64,000 nucleotides of DNA from Pseudisothecium myosuroides (taxonomy: Eukaryota > Streptophyta > Bryopsida > Hypnales > Lembophyllaceae): the NCBI GenBank assembly GCA_951799445.1, contig OX637290.1, forward strand, positions 30,312,987 to 30,376,986, read 5' to 3'. The notes below the pieces were generated by a model. That model saw nothing but the letters and a program-made list of their open reading frames with translations. It searched no databases and was not told where the DNA came from. Each line of letters opens with the position of its first letter. The stretch's first letter is position 1. The translations under genes and the position numbers were made by a program. Positions 47,141-60,230 of this stretch are shown piece by piece.

Positions 47141-47152
47141 AAGTAAAACCCT

Positions 47153-49589
47153 CTTCAATGAGTGGGACCAAGAGATTACAAGTTTTGTTTTCGTTTGTGC
47201 CAACATGTGCAATGAAATTATTTTAAATTTAAGTATTTACACCCTCTGTCCGTCCGGTTTAATTGTGCTGAGACTTTTACCAGTAGAATCAAATATTATC
47301 ATTCTTCATTGCTGTCAAGTATATGATCTCGCAAAGATTGAGCTATTATCATGGACCCACAAACGCAATGATAATTAGTGTAGAAAACTCTTAAGAAAAT
47401 CTCTGAGAAATTGGGTACCTTTGGATACTCTACTATGGTACTCCAGAAAATGGGTGGGCTATGTTCGTCCGTTGTCTTTCATGTGGACAATGATCAATAG
47501 AACCTGTCATCCACATTCATCCTTCATGTGGTGGTCGGTCAGTTGGACTGGCTTTAGAGATTTAAAAAAAAAAAAAAGGGTCTGGAACAGGCTCGAACTT
47601 TTATTGATTGGCGGGGGCAGGGGATACAGCCAAATTGAAAAATCCAAGACTCTAATTGTACTCTGTTTTGGTGCTGTCTCGTTGGCATTTGCACACGATG
47701 GGGGATTCGTTGCCGCACGATGGATGTGAGCCCAGTTCAGGTATGGAGGGTAGATAGACCCATTATGGACCCAATTTTGCTCTTGCATTCTAAAGTGTAC
47801 AACCTATTTTCAACAATATTAACCTTTAAAGAATGGGGAGTATTTGAGTATAGGGGAGGCAAATCATTTCCGATCATTTGAGCAAATACGCATATCTGCA
47901 AGGCAGGTTTCATTGGTGGGGAAATTTTCTTGTGCGCAGAAATAGAGTTTGGAAGATTTCCACAATTTTCCAGATTTTTATTTCTCAAAACATAATTACT
48001 GTGAATTTTTCAGTGAAAGATTTTGTTCTTCCCATACCGGTGATATGGGGCTTGCTATTTCCAACCATGAGCTGAAAACAAAATTGACCAAGGGGTGGTT
48101 GCAATATTGAGAGTCTTGTGGCCAATCATTATGTGCCAGAACTACATCAAGAATTGCGCCATAATTGATCATTGTTCACGGAAAGTGAACAATATACATA
48201 GCCACAATGCGGGCACTTCTAGGAATGGGTTGCCTCCCCTAGCTCTTGTTTTCTTGACTAGCTCTTGTAAGAAGCATAATTCCTCATTTGTGTAGTGTAA
48301 TTTCAATGATCTCTACTGTTGAAATGAAAGAAGATTTATGTAGCTTTTCTATCAAAAAAAGGATCAACAAAATTGCACAATTTTTGAGATAATGCCATTG
48401 TCGACAAGATTGATGAAAGTTGTTCGGTTAAACAATATTTTGTACATACAACAAAATTGGAATGTTGAAATTGGAATGCTAAAAAGTGCTCCCACAACTG
48501 TGATTTTTTTCCATGGATACATATGATCATGATATTGATGTGTAATTTTTTTCAAATCATTTTGAGGTGTGGACAAGAAGATATGACAATGTATAGTGAT
48601 AGCCTAGAGCACCTTTTCCATATTAAAAAAAATTCACCAAAAATTGCACACTTGATCATTTCTTGATTGGATTGCACTAACAGATTCAGTAGAAAAAGTC
48701 ATCTAGGATCTTTTTGTTGTTCACAAACTGTTAGTGGGGTTCACATTTCAAATTTTCTACACTAAATGTAGTTGCAAAAGCCATATGGTGGCCTTATAGT
48801 CCTTTAGGGGGTTAAGCATTTTAACATATGTCTCATTGAACAATGGTAGGGGGGATAGAAATAAAAGAAGTGTAGATTGTAGTCCAACTTGTTCTCAAAC
48901 TATATTCAAACCTATTTCTGAGAAGTATAAAACTAAAAATTGGTCTTAGCAACTTCATTTAGTGTCAGTGTGTTATTCATTACACAATAATGAGGGCCTT
49001 GGTTGACATCACATTTTCGTCATTTATGAAAATAGGTCACCCTATCAAATGCAAGTGGGGACTTGGTTGAAAACATGTCATGTACCTTAATGTAGTAGAA
49101 ATTGCACAAAGTGTGCAATTGGGGTTCAAAGAATTGGAATTGAGGGCTAAGATAGAACAATTCATTATGGACAAAAGATTCATTCCAAACACCTAGGATA
49201 TGATCCATTACAGTCTTTTTTCAACAAATGAGATTTGGACTATATTGGATTGAGTTAATGACAACAATCAATATCTTAGGTGATGGTAATGGAGTGATTA
49301 AAGACCACAATAGGAACTTCCATCTTTTCAATGTAAATGCATTGCTTGAAGTGACTATTTTAGGCCTTCATGCTGTGCCCATGTTGGAAAATATTGTGGT
49401 TGCTTGAGGTGATAAGAGAACCATTATGGATACACTTTTTGTTGGTTTTGGGGTAGTCTAGAGACTCTTTTGGGACGTGATGGGCAGCACACTTCAAAAA
49501 TTCATAAGAAATTCATACTTTATCAAAAAAAATATAATTTCAATTGCTCTTACCATTTGTCACAGTTGTCTTTATGTAGAATTTTTATA
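47153..49589. other. Intergenic, no gene supported
   Basis: Frames of 60-102 codons, none recognisable. At 48790-48815 'agtcctttagggggttaag' matches a right terminus of the TTAA family without a recognisable body nearby, probably a fragment. Confidence 0.45.
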
Positions 49590-49950
49590 AAAAATCAACA
49601 ATGAGAGAAAACTCCTAATTCTGGCTATGATGGGTTGTTCTACCCATAAGGATTGAAATTAGGTTGAAAAGTTTCCATTTCATGGATTTAATGACCACCA
49701 CTATGTAGCTTCTATACATAACAAAAAAACTCCTATCTATTCCACAATATAAAGGGATACTTTTGGATTGTCATTGAAATCATGCAGAGGATTAAAAGAG
49801 ACACATTAGCATCCAAAGCAACAAGAACAATCCTCCTAAGGTCCATAACGGGAAGCTATGTGATTTTGCTTTGATAGCCTATAATGCATTTTTCATTTTC
49901 AAAAATGAATTGACCAAAATACTTGTCTAACTTGCCATTCTTTTGCTAAA
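49590..49950. repeat. Dispersed repeat, partner of 27150-27560
   Basis: See the partner copy. Block order is conserved over about 350 bp at moderate similarity by eye. Confidence 0.4.
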
Positions 49951-52739
49951 TGAAAATTGTGGATCCAATAATTATAACTATTCATAGTAACCAAATAGTT
50001 CACAATGGGCTCTACCTTACATTCAAAAACATTCAAACAAGCATATGAGCATGGTTCTCATTATTAAAATAGCTTAATTTATATATAATATGGTTGGTGA
50101 TTGAAAGACAACTCCAACATATTTTTGAGTGAAGTTTTTGCACATGTATGAGACACGTACTACACTAACTTATCATAATAGTGCATATGATACTAATCTA
50201 CTAAAGTTACACTATTTTGAATTAGTGCAAGTTGAAATATGTATATATTGAGCCAATTTTCACAAATATTGTAGTGACATACATTTTTTAGATGATACCA
50301 ATCTCCCCCCCTTTTATTGATATGACAATCTAGTGTCATAGAAATGAGTATTAGAATGTAAATATTATTCCCACACTTATTGACATTGTCTTGTCCCATC
50401 TTTGGACCCCCGGTTGAAATTGTATTTTTCTTTGACAAGTTTAATCCTAAAAACTTCATGGTAAGCTCCTTGGGTTGTCTTTTTAGAGCATTTTCCAAAA
50501 CTTTAATGTTAAGGGTTAATATACATAACCAAATTCTTAAAATTAAGAAAAAAATGAGCAATATAGCACTTTTTAGAGAATTTGGTGTGCTAGATGTAAC
50601 TCACCCCTTTGAATAGCACAATGATAGATTGTAGAAGTTGTATACCATATTGGTCTTAAGGTGCAATATAATTTTGAAAAATAATTGAGATTACAATGTA
50701 CATTTTGTGGTATTTGTAAGGAACATAATTTGGTATTGTTATGTAATTGGATATGCAAAAAAGTCATTGTAGTCCTACAATTCAGCATGGATAAGGCATA
50801 AGTTTTATTTCATTTATTGACCCAAAATAATGGAAGGCTCCAACATGTAATTGTTGTATATAATTCTTGTGTATCTCCAACACATGGCCTAGCAGATGTA
50901 CTGCAAGAATTCACAACATCCATTTGTGAATATGCTAGGAAGTAAAGTTGCATCTATGAATTTCTCTAGATTCTTGTGTGCGATTTTATGCATAAAAGTG
51001 GCATTTTTAAATATAGTGAATCCTCACATGAAGTGAACAAATATTCTCATTTTAGTATGGCATTTTACAAAGTATGTAGATTTTTGTTTATATAGAAACA
51101 TCACTCAACAACACTAAAGTACATATGATGATTACATATGATGATTTTTTTAGGAGGTAATCTTCAAAGATGAACCTTCAATACCCTTAAGACTTGCCCC
51201 CATTGACTTGGAATGGGATGGCCTATCATCTTATTCCTGAAAGGATGGACCCATGACCACACAATTGACTTCAAAATATTTCACTTTGTTTGATGTATTT
51301 TTTCCAATGTATATGAATGATTTTTTTTTTCAATTTTAGTTTGCAAAGATGAAGAGCAAAAAAACAAAAAGCTAAAAAAGATTACATAGTTTATAATTTG
51401 AAACAACACACTATAGAAAGTAAAAAAATAATTATTGTAACTTTTACTTAAGCTAATGATTTGGATATTCTATTAATGCAACTATATACCAAAAAATAGA
51501 TGAAAAATTGCATTTCAATGTTTGTTATCATCAAAAGGATACAAAATGTTTTGGGTGGCATTCCAAAATTAAGCTCAAAACTACCTTCTTTTGTAGTAGT
51601 ACAAACAAATATAAAGACTAGTAGAAAATACAAACTTCTTGTACCAAGCCACAATAGGAGAGCTTAAAAACCTTGGTTCCATACAAGGTTCCATAAGCCT
51701 ATATAGTCATTAACTTCGTGCCTTGTTTGGGTCTTTGGGACCAAGGTCAAGACTACGATGTTTGGTTCTCAAATATATCATTTTTATTAGTAATGTAAAT
51801 GAATTATTAATTTTTAAGGTGTGAATTATAGGCATATTCAAAACTAGTCCTAAGTTTTATATTTTATTGTTGTGTGATAGATACAAGAAATTGTGAATTT
51901 GAAAATTGAACCACTTTCTTTCTTTATTTTTTACTTGCCCTTCCATTCCATACTTTGGTTGTATTTGTTTTGTTGTACTCTATCTATGCAATGAATTTTT
52001 ATGATTTGTATTAAAAAATATATAATAAAACAAAATAAAATTTGAATGACCAGAACACACTACATTGGGAGGAAGCTAATAAAATAAATTATAAAGGCCT
52101 TGGCAAATCATACTTAATCCCACAAAGGCAAGGATAGTCCAAATTTCTAAAACCATGAAGATGTATTATAATTTAATATAGCTTAGGATATTAATTTAAT
52201 GATGATTTTCATACTAAAGTTGTAAAATAGGATCCATAAAAGGTTAAATCAACTCCTACAATAACCAATAATTTTCAATAAAATTTGAAAGGAGAAATTT
52301 AAAATTAGTTTAAAATTAGTTTATAGAATGATTGAATATATTTAATCTTCAAAATAATTTTTTTCTTTAAATTCAAAGATTAAGTACTCTCTATGTTGTT
52401 TTTTCATTATAAATTAAAGTCCTTTTGGAGGGTCATTTTTAGAATTGAAAAATAATTTTTTCATGTCAAATATACCAGTGTCCTTTGAACCATAGAACAT
52501 TTGGAAAAAAAAAAGTCTTGAAAATCTATTTTGTACAAATGGAGAAAAAATGAGGCAAGAATATTCAAACATTTTGATGGATGAAAAAACAAGATTTTAT
52601 GTGCTTAGGACATGCTTTTGTTCATCTGTTGTTTGAAATTTTAACATTGATCTAGTCCTACAAGTGGGAATGCCTTGTTATCGCACCATGCAAAACAACT
52701 TGGTAAAGTATTTTTAACTTTTGATTGTTATGGAATCAA
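49951..52739. other. AT-rich intergenic DNA
   Basis: The longest frame, 122 codons at 50193-50561 (minus), has no recognisable domain and an AT-driven composition. No RNA gene or repeat boundary recognised. Confidence 0.5.
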
Positions 52740-53410
52740 AATTGTCAAACACTATTGTTAAAAGAGCATCAAACATTTTTTTAACTTCTACTCCGTTAAT
52801 CATTTCATAAATTAGAGTGTTTTTTTGCAAGCAATTATAGAATCTTTTAGAGAAATATCACCTAATGTTAAATTTTTAGCTCAAGTTTTACAATTTTCAA
52901 AAATTAATATGTGCATAGGGTTAGACACTTTATTTCAAAATTTCCACCATTGGGATTGGCATGTTTCAAGTCTGCATTAAATTTATTAGCAATATAATAT
53001 TTCTATCATTTTGTTCATGTAGCAATGTGATTATTATTTAAAGGATGAAAATCAAGTTTAATATTGTTGATTTTTATTATAGATTCTTGATTCCAATTTC
53101 CAACAAAAGACCAAAGTTGTAGAAGATTCAATTTTTTCCCAAAAGGTTTCAAAGTAAAACCCTCCTCCACTGGAAAGTACTGAAAAAGCTTGTTGCACTA
53201 TTTTGAATGCTATGATCTTAGAAACAATTAAAAAGTAGACCCTAAAAATTGGAAAAGAAGTAGATGTATATGTTTGGGTCAAGATCCTATAGTTAAAAGC
53301 TGCAAAAAAAAGAACATAAATTCGTCTACTCCAAATTGTTTTCAAAATGTATTATTTTTGTGTCAATTTTGTTCATAAATATCAAAAATACATTAGGTGT
53401 TATAATAGAC
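52740..53410 (-). mobile_element. Eroded copy of the TTAA-flanked family
   Basis: Blocks 'accattgggattggcatgttt' (52947), 'aggatgaaaatcaagtt' (53040), 'tgaatgctatgatcttagaaac' (53205) and the core 'caagatcctatagttaaaa' (53280) follow minus orientation. Shares most with 2040-2780. Ends are lost. Confidence 0.5.
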
Positions 53411-53575
53411 ACCTTCCCAAAATTAAAATTTCAAAATTGAACAATTGAGACAAAGTCATTACAAGCAATCTAGAAGACAAATAATATAGAGTTTGCAACA
53501 AATAACAACAAATTGTATGCTTAAAAACATTTTTTAAAAATCATTTTCTATAAAGTGCCAAAGTGGTGATATTAA

Positions 53576-54784
53576 TCCCTAAAGGACTAGACTGCGTTTT
53601 TTGGCTACATAGTGATTTTGGGCAGGCTGGTGTAAATGACAATCTACATATTTTAGGCAGAAATTTTAATAGGCGTGGACAAAGAATAACTTTTATGTGC
53701 ACTAAATTTCATGACATTTGAAAATATAAATAAAAAGTTATGGCCCAATATGTTACTTTTTTCGTAAATAGGCAGTTTGGGCAGATATAAAAAATCACTT
53801 TTTTCAAAAACAAAAATTTGAAATTGATTTTCTAAATTTATATATACATAGAAAGCTTTGAATCATTCCATTTTAATCAATGAGATGAAAGTCACAAAGA
53901 TTTTTTGTTTGCGGGCAATTATGGATTCTCTATTCTAAACTAGAGTTCAAAGTTGTTTATTTAACTCAATTTTTAATATTTTAAAAAATAAATAAAACCA
54001 TAGGATGTATTATTTATTACAACGTTACAACCATTGGAATTGGCATTTTTCAATTCAATTCCATAACTAAATTCTTAACAATTTAGTATTTTGACTCATT
54101 CTCTACTTCTTTCTACTTATTATTTTTATCCTATATGTTGTACAATTTCAAATGATCTAAAATACAGGATGTTAAATCCGTCCCACAAAGTGGAACCTGC
54201 AGGGTAAAAATGCAAAAATGGGGGATGAAAGTAAAATCTTGCCCCTATTTTGAGCCGTGTCTAGGGTTAAAAGTAGGCTTCTTCTAGCTAATTTGGGGCC
54301 TCTGATTTCAAATATGAATTCAGAATTTACAAAATATATTTTTGAAAAATAAAAATTCCTTCATTTTCCTCGGGGGTAAAATTCTTGCATTTTCACCCTG
54401 CAGGGCCCACTTTGTGGGACGGATTTAACGTCTTGCATCTGAAATTTTTCAAGCATGTAGCCAACTTGCCTTGAAGAATGAATCCAGAGAAGTACCACCA
54501 TTTTGGACATTTTTTCATAGAAAAGCGAGCTTGTAAAGTTCAGCTACCCTACTTTTTGCAAGGCCAAAAAGATGATATCAGTGAATTTGAACACTTATAT
54601 CTTGCAATGCATGCGGTGGAAATTTCTGAAATTTTTACCATATGTTCTCAAGTTAGTATACTACAAGATCCTACAGTTACATATATGTCCAAAAAAGCTT
54701 TTTTTTTCTAAAATTTGGTACTAGTACTAGAAATGGCAGTTTTGGAGCATTTTTGGTGAAAACATAGTCATGGAACTTTAGGAA
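53576..54784 (-). mobile_element. TTAA-flanked element carrying a nested Mutator-like MITE (copy G)
   Basis: TTAA at 53572-53575 and 54785-54788. The left end is TCCCTAAAGGACTAGACTGC; the right end read inwards is TTCCTAAAGTTCCATGAC. Removing the nested insertion (54164-54436) and one 9-bp duplicate leaves about 927 bp. Same subfamily as the copy at 5724 but in opposite orientation. The core 'acaagatcctacagttaca' is at about 54662. Confidence 0.85.
54164..54436. mobile_element. Mutator-like MITE nested in a TTAA element
   Basis: 9-bp flanks ATCTAAAAT (54155-54163) and ATCTGAAAT (54437-54445), one mismatch. The ends read ACAGGATGTTAAATCCGTCC and, inwards from the right, GCAAGACGTTAAATCCGTCC, followed by a shared CACAAAGTGG. 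273 bp. The paralogous element at 5724 is uninterrupted at this spot and shows a single ATCTGAAAA, giving an empty-site comparison. Confidence 0.92.
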
Positions 54785-54788
54785 TTAA

Positions 54789-55253
54789 ATGTTATAGCAA
54801 TGCTCCAAATTTCAACATTCATCCACACATTGGATAGAAAATATCACATTGCTCATATCACATATTTATAATTATGTTTTCATACACAATCTGGCGATTT
54901 CATCCAAGATTTTTTTTAATTTGAAGTTTTCTGGTGATTTGCCGCCTTTTCATTACTATTTTGTTCCAAGGGCATGGTGCAAGGCCCTTTACTTTGGTGC
55001 AAATGGGCACCAAATCGCCAAAAACATAAATGTTACTTAGGGAAGGAAAGCTTATAAATTGCACAAGAAATGTACAAATGTTACTAGATGCAAATTCTGA
55101 TACATAGAATAGTAAAATTAGGTTGCCTTACCAATTAGGTTGCTTTACCCTGAAAAGTTACCTTATGACTCACCGCTTGTCCACATGGAGGTGCATTTGA
55201 CTCTCTAAACCGGGCCCTAAACAAGTGCACTAATCCATGCCACCACACAACAA
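54789..55253. other. Intergenic
   Basis: Nothing recognised. Confidence 0.45.
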
Positions 55254-55480
55254 GGGAGGATTGACTCCCTTATTGCCCCATCCAAAGGTAAGTGTAAAAA
55301 ATTGCCCCCCTATTTTGTGCTACATTTTCTGGTACTTCTTCACCTCCTCTATCTGATATGGGCCCCTGATAGCAAGTATGCATTCAAAATTTTCAACTTT
55401 TATCATGCGCTGCAAACCAAATTTTTTAGTGTTTTCCCCAAATATAAACTGCAGGGTAATGAGGGGTCAATTCACCCTAG
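55254..55480. mobile_element. Diverged relative of the Mutator-like MITE family
   Basis: The interior follows the same order as the 54164 copy ('gcccccctattttgtgct', 'gatatgggcccctgatagcaa', 'ttttccccaaatataaactgcaggg'). Ends GGATTGACTCCCTTATTGCC and, read inwards, GTGAATTGACCCCTCATTAC are partly inverted. No target duplication is visible, so the boundaries are approximate. Confidence 0.5.
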
Positions 55481-55859
55481 CCTATCACAGACATGGTTCT
55501 TGGTGGATGAAAATTACTGCATCCTTATACAATAATAGTAAATATCTATAAGGTGTAAAATGGCAAGAAATTAGTGAATGGCAACCTAATTTCAATGTTC
55601 AGTGTAGATCCCAATTTTACTGGATCCCAATTTGGAAAATGAGAGCTGAAATCATGGGAAGCAAAAAAGGCCAACTCCAATATGTTTTGATTTAGCAGGT
55701 TGGTTTGGAGCTGCTAGATTTGCAAACCAATTCCAGACGTCAGTTAAGTAGGCCCCAACTGATCATTTGCTGGAAATAATATCCATCTTGAGAAGACAAG
55801 TAAACATTACAGTAGAGTGGCTACATAGGGCAGGCAGGTTAACTTACTTACAGTAGGAC
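55481..55859. other. Intergenic
   Basis: Nothing recognised. Confidence 0.45.
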
Positions 55860-56360
55860 CTACCCTAACCCGACCTAACCTAACCCAAGTACCCAACCCA
55901 CCACCTGCAGGCCAGTGTGGGGAATAAGCATAGCATCAAAACTGTTGGGCAATGTAGAAGTTGGAGTGATGAGAATATCCCCACTCAGCTGCCAACTGAA
56001 CATGACATGAGGCACTCGCTCAGGGTCTGTAGTCCGCATCAAACTGAGATCATGCCTGAGCAGGCCCTGACCATAGTGGTGGGAGCTGCTTCCAAGACCG
56101 GGAGGGAGGGCAGGCGGGCACTTCAGTTGGGCCCCAGCCTGGGCCAAGGACCAAGGCGGTGGTTGGACTCTACTTGGGCCCTTTGAGTTGGGCCCTCCTC
56201 CCAGCCTGCGTGCCTGGGAGCTTCAGCGGCAATCGAGGCCCTAACTTATGATAATCTAATTGCCCCACTTTCCATGGTAGGCCATATTTATGGAACATGA
56301 TGCGGCTGACACTCCCAGGGACCAAAGGGACACAACCACATTCCCTCCTCACAGAGTCAG
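55860..56360. other. GC-rich patch with opposing short frames
   Basis: Begins with a CCTAACC-type simple stretch (about 55861-55888) and continues GC-rich with GGGCCC blocks (56132-56192). Frames of 90 (minus) and 89 (plus) codons overlap and neither is recognisable. Possibly an element remnant like the GC-rich ends of the 19823 element. Confidence 0.3.
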
Positions 56361-56636
56361 TGTTTTTTTTTCCACTTACAGTATCTTAGGCAGTGCATGA
56401 ATCAAAGCGGTAATCACTCAAAAGAGGAAACTATTTTCATCCGTGGAAATAGATGAAACTTGCAATCTGTGGATGACATTTCATTTATTCATCCCAAATG
56501 ATGTATATGCATCCAAAATTGAGTGATACCGTCCCAAGATTTGGTAGCAAATTAGCGATTTCATCCACCTGAAAAGCAAGAATATTTCGTTAACTCTGGA
56601 AAAAAAATTATCACTTTTGAGCAAATTTTCTCTTAA

Positions 56637-57557
56637 CCCCTAAAAGCCCGTTGTCCCTTCGGGGGACAAATGCGTCTTCGGGCATGTACCTTTTTGCTGA
56701 AATTTTCTCCTGATTTTTTTGAAACTTTTTGTGAACATGAAGAATTGAGAGAGGTACGTGGTAGAAAAAAAAAATTTGAAATCGGACCTTTGAGCAAGAA
56801 GTTATGCCATTTCTTGGAATGCATGGGGACGGGGGGCAGCAAAAAAAACCTGCAAAATTTTGAATTTTTTTTTTAAATATTTTTTTTCTCATAGATTATA
56901 TTTTTGTCTATCTGGAAAGCTTTTATTCATTTCATTTGGATTTGTTATGAGGAAGTTATGGACATTCTTGTTTTTCGGGCAGTTAGAGCATCTTCTTGAA
57001 AAAAATAACTTGTAGGATTCATTTCGGAATGCAATTTTTGTAATTTTTCAAATTTTTTTTTTGTGAATGGTTTAGTTTACTTGCTAGAACAATCTCACCA
57101 TTGGGATTAGTGCATTTTAATTCCATCTAAAATATATGAATATTTTAGATTTTCCTTCTATCTTGTACCTACTTCTACTTAACAATTTTTTTAAGAATGA
57201 TAATTAAGTTGTTTTGAATTTTTTTTTCCTAGACTCTCAACTCAATTCTCCACTATAAAGATTTAAAGCTCAAAACGCTGTAGTGCAAAAATTTTAAGTT
57301 AAAAATGTTTAAAGTCAAAAAATTTGGTCCCACAATGTGCTGAAAAACTTGATTTTTCCACTTTAAACACAGATATCTTGCAATCTGTGCGGTCAAAAAT
57401 TTTAAAATTTTTTCCACACATTCTCATACCAATAAGGTGTAAGATCCTACGGTTAGATTTGAAAAAAAAAACAATTTGAATCTTTTTGTACTTTTTGCTA
57501 TAGAAATGGCAGTTTTGAGTGTTTTTTGGCAGAAAAAAGGCCTTGGGCCTTTAGGGG
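56637..57557 (-). mobile_element. TTAA-flanked ~0.9-kb element (copy H)
   Basis: TTAA at 56633-56636 and 57558-57561. Ends are CCCCTAAAAGCCCGTTGTCC and, read inwards, CCCCTAAAGGCCCAAGGCC. 921 bp in minus orientation with the core 'gtaagatcctacggttagat' at about 57438. Frames of 60-93 codons at 56611-56892 run through the left terminus and are not genes. Confidence 0.88.
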
Positions 57558-57608
57558 TTAAAAAAACCCTGCACAAAGATCACCCCCTAGCTAGACTAGG
57601 TGGTATTT

Positions 57609-57641
57609 CTTTTTTGGGAAACAAATGAAACGGAATTTTCA
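57609..57641 (-). mobile_element. Minimal retroposed tail, 8-bp target duplication
   Basis: TGGTATTT at 57601-57608 and 57642-57649 bracket 33 bp. On the minus strand these read as the family's terminal hairpin (ATGAAA-attccg-TTTCAT) plus 'ttgtttccc' and a short A tail. Very short, so chance cannot be excluded, but it matches the 463 copy. Confidence 0.45.
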
Positions 57642-57666
57642 TGGTATTTGGTTTTTGGTAATCTAA

Positions 57667-57782
57667 GAGCACCCCCACAACAACACACTTGAGCAAATCA
57701 ATGGAGGACATTCCTCTATCATAGAAGATCAATGGTACAGAACCTTTACAGGTCTGTTGTAGCGTGTTGTTGTGGGATGCTC
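57667..57782. mobile_element. 116-bp PIF/Harbinger-like MITE
   Basis: TAA at 57664-57666 and 57783-57785. Ends are GAGCACCCCCACAACAACAC and, read inwards, GAGCATCCCACAACAACACG (allowing a 1-bp gap). The small size and TAA duplication fit a Tourist-type MITE. It is a single copy in this window. Confidence 0.8.
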
Positions 57783-57785
57783 TAA

Positions 57786-58520
57786 GGCTGGCCCCCCCAT
57801 TCTCAACTTGTAGGGTGCAGTTATTTCCAACCAAGGCTGAAACATGTTTCCACCCAAAGTTTGGATTTTTTTTCCCTTCCTTCTCAAGGTTGGGACTAAT
57901 AAGGTCATGACACATGTCCTGAAGTAGTGAACAAGAAAATAGGAAGTAGTGAACAGGAAAGTAGTTCTTGAATGATTGGAATTGGAAGAGTCTAGACATT
58001 GGCTATGTAATTTGAGCACTTTTTGTCTTTCAAAATTCATAGTAATTTCATTTTTAAAAATAAAATTATGAAAAATTTACAATCCCCATACTTCCTATCT
58101 TTCTACACAAAATTCTTTTTCATCACTTCATACTACTCATGATTTGTCGCATAACCGCTTAAAAGTGACTGGCTATGGGTGGTTTGACCTTATCTATTGC
58201 ACGAAACTGACCTTAGAAAAGGCCTTCCATCGTGACAAGAAATTAGAAATTTGGATTGTGTTTTTACTACATTTTTCCAGATCCATCCAAGTGAGGGGGG
58301 CTAAGGATTTGCCAAAATTATCTTATCATAGTAAATTATGAAATACAAATTAAAAATATAGGTTAAATAGTACAATCGGAGTCTTTATCTTAAAGATGAT
58401 TGCCACAAGAACGATTTGGATGGAAGGCAAAAAAATTTACCTTGCCTTGGATCCTTGCCTTGGACCCTTCCCTTCCCAGTTCCCATTGTTCCTGCTTCAT
58501 AGCCTTGGATCTTGGACATG
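57786..58520. other. Intergenic
   Basis: Frames up to 139 codons on the minus strand (57580-57999) include the MITE and have no recognisable domain. No gene supported. Confidence 0.45.
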
Positions 58521-58529
58521 GATTTAATT

Positions 58530-58808
58530 GCAGGACGCTAAATGAGTCCCACGAAGTGGAACTGGCAGTGTGAAAACGCAGGAATTTTACCCCAGGGAAA
58601 AACGCAGGAATTTTTTATTTTTCACACAATTTTTTTTTTGCAAATTTTGAATTCATATTTGCGACCAGAGACCCCAAATTAGCTAGAAGAGGTCTAGAAC
58701 ATACCCTAGACACGGCTCAATATAGGGGCAAGATTTTACTTTTACCCCCCAAGAACTTGCGTTTTTACCCTTCTGGTCCCACTTTGTGGGACTCATTTAG
58801 CGTCCTAC
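58530..58808. mobile_element. Mutator-like MITE with perfect 9-bp target duplication
   Basis: GATTTAATT at 58521-58529 and 58809-58817. Ends are GCAGGACGCTAAATGAGTCC and, read inwards, GTAGGACGCTAAATGAGTCC, then CAC(G/A)AAGTGG, so the inverted ends are about 33 bp with two mismatches. 279 bp, non-coding, and the best preserved copy. Confidence 0.95.
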
Positions 58809-59028
58809 GATTTAATTGCATCTTTAGGATTATGCTCACTTGGTCTACAAAGGGCAAAACAGGACACAATCCATTCGGTATGCTTGGCCCCTAGTAAAAA
58901 TGCTTAAATGTGTTGATCGAAATAGGTAAAAGTTTTGAGTTCATACTTGGAATTGGAGAACTCAATTAGCAAGAAGAAGCTACAAGATACAGAAGTGACT
59001 AATTATGAAATAAGGAGCATGTTTTTAA

Positions 59029-59400
59029 CCCCTCAATAACTGCGACACGTATGGGCCATAAATTGTCAAAAATTGCCACTTTGGGGGGGGCAATGAGGCA
59101 AATTAAAAAAAAACAAACTATATAAACTTATATTCTCTCTGTTTCTAAAAAGACCCATGTTTCCTTTGTGTTTCACAAATGAAACATGGTCTTTATCAAA
59201 AACAAAGGTAGTAGTAGATTACTATAGGATTGAATGGAAAAAATTTCAAAAACTTTGACTACACAGATTGAAAGATTATAATGTTTAATTTTTTTTTTAA
59301 GTTCGTTTTTTACCTTGCTTGACAGGGTCAACAAACTTAAATTTCCCCTAGAGTGAGATTTTTGCACTACTTATGGGATTTTTTGATGTTTACATCTTGT
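59029..59400 (+). mobile_element. Left fragment of a TTAA-family element (copy I)
   Basis: TTAA at 59025-59028 followed by CCCCTCAATAACTGCGACAC. The interior 'aaattgtcaaaaattgcc' matches the start of the copy at 60231, and 'tcaaaaactttgactacacagattgaaag' matches the family. The right half is absent or unrecognisable. 59401-60226 is AT-rich with nothing recognised. Confidence 0.5.
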
Positions 59401-60230
59401 ATGATGTTGGTTACATACCTCCATTTTCATAGGAAGTTTCTTGAACACATTTGCAATCCATGGATGGTGTCAAAAATTTCCTCATGATAGCATCATTGGT
59501 TTTTTCATAGAAGTTTAATATATTATTCACCTTGTTGTACACTATCAATAGTTCCCTGCTCTTGATTTAAATCTTACCTTTTAAGAATGCTATTATTTGA
59601 ATGTGAGTTCAAGAAATGAATGAAGTTTATAAATTTTGTTTTTACTAATATTTGAAAACTTAAATAATTCCTACAATTGAACATTTAATTGTAATTTGAA
59701 TTTTGAAACAATGAGCACTTGGTGGTTAGGATTAGTCTCTCTTTCCAAATATTAATAATTTTCACAAAATGAATTTTTATATATGGTAACAATAGATTCA
59801 ACAAATTTTTTTTTTCCTAATAAGATTTGGTAACTAAGATTTGGAGCATTTTCACTTATATACAAGGTTGGCTGATCAAATGCAATATTTTTGATTTGGA
59901 TGAAATCAAAACTTGAAACCACCACTACTAAATGATGTGAAGTAAATACATTAAAATCTAAACTTAGACATCAAATGAACAAAACATCTTCCGTTGCCAG
60001 CATGCTACTTTAGAATATCCTACTATGGATCTAATATACAATTTGTTATTAATAAGTAGATAATGCAAGTTGTTTAATCTAGGTGGGTTCTTAATTTCTA
60101 ATGATTTTTCTGTCCAAAACTAAATGCATCTGTATCAAACTTGATTGTGTGTTTCAAAATATTTACTTTAATATTAGAATTAAGCTATACAAATGAAGTA
60201 AGATAAGTTTAACTTCTACTCTATCTTTAA

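Noticed and set aside
55861..55888. Telomere-like CCTAACC stretch
   Set aside because: The repeats are irregular and do not match the plant CCCTAAA unit. It is a short simple-sequence tract.
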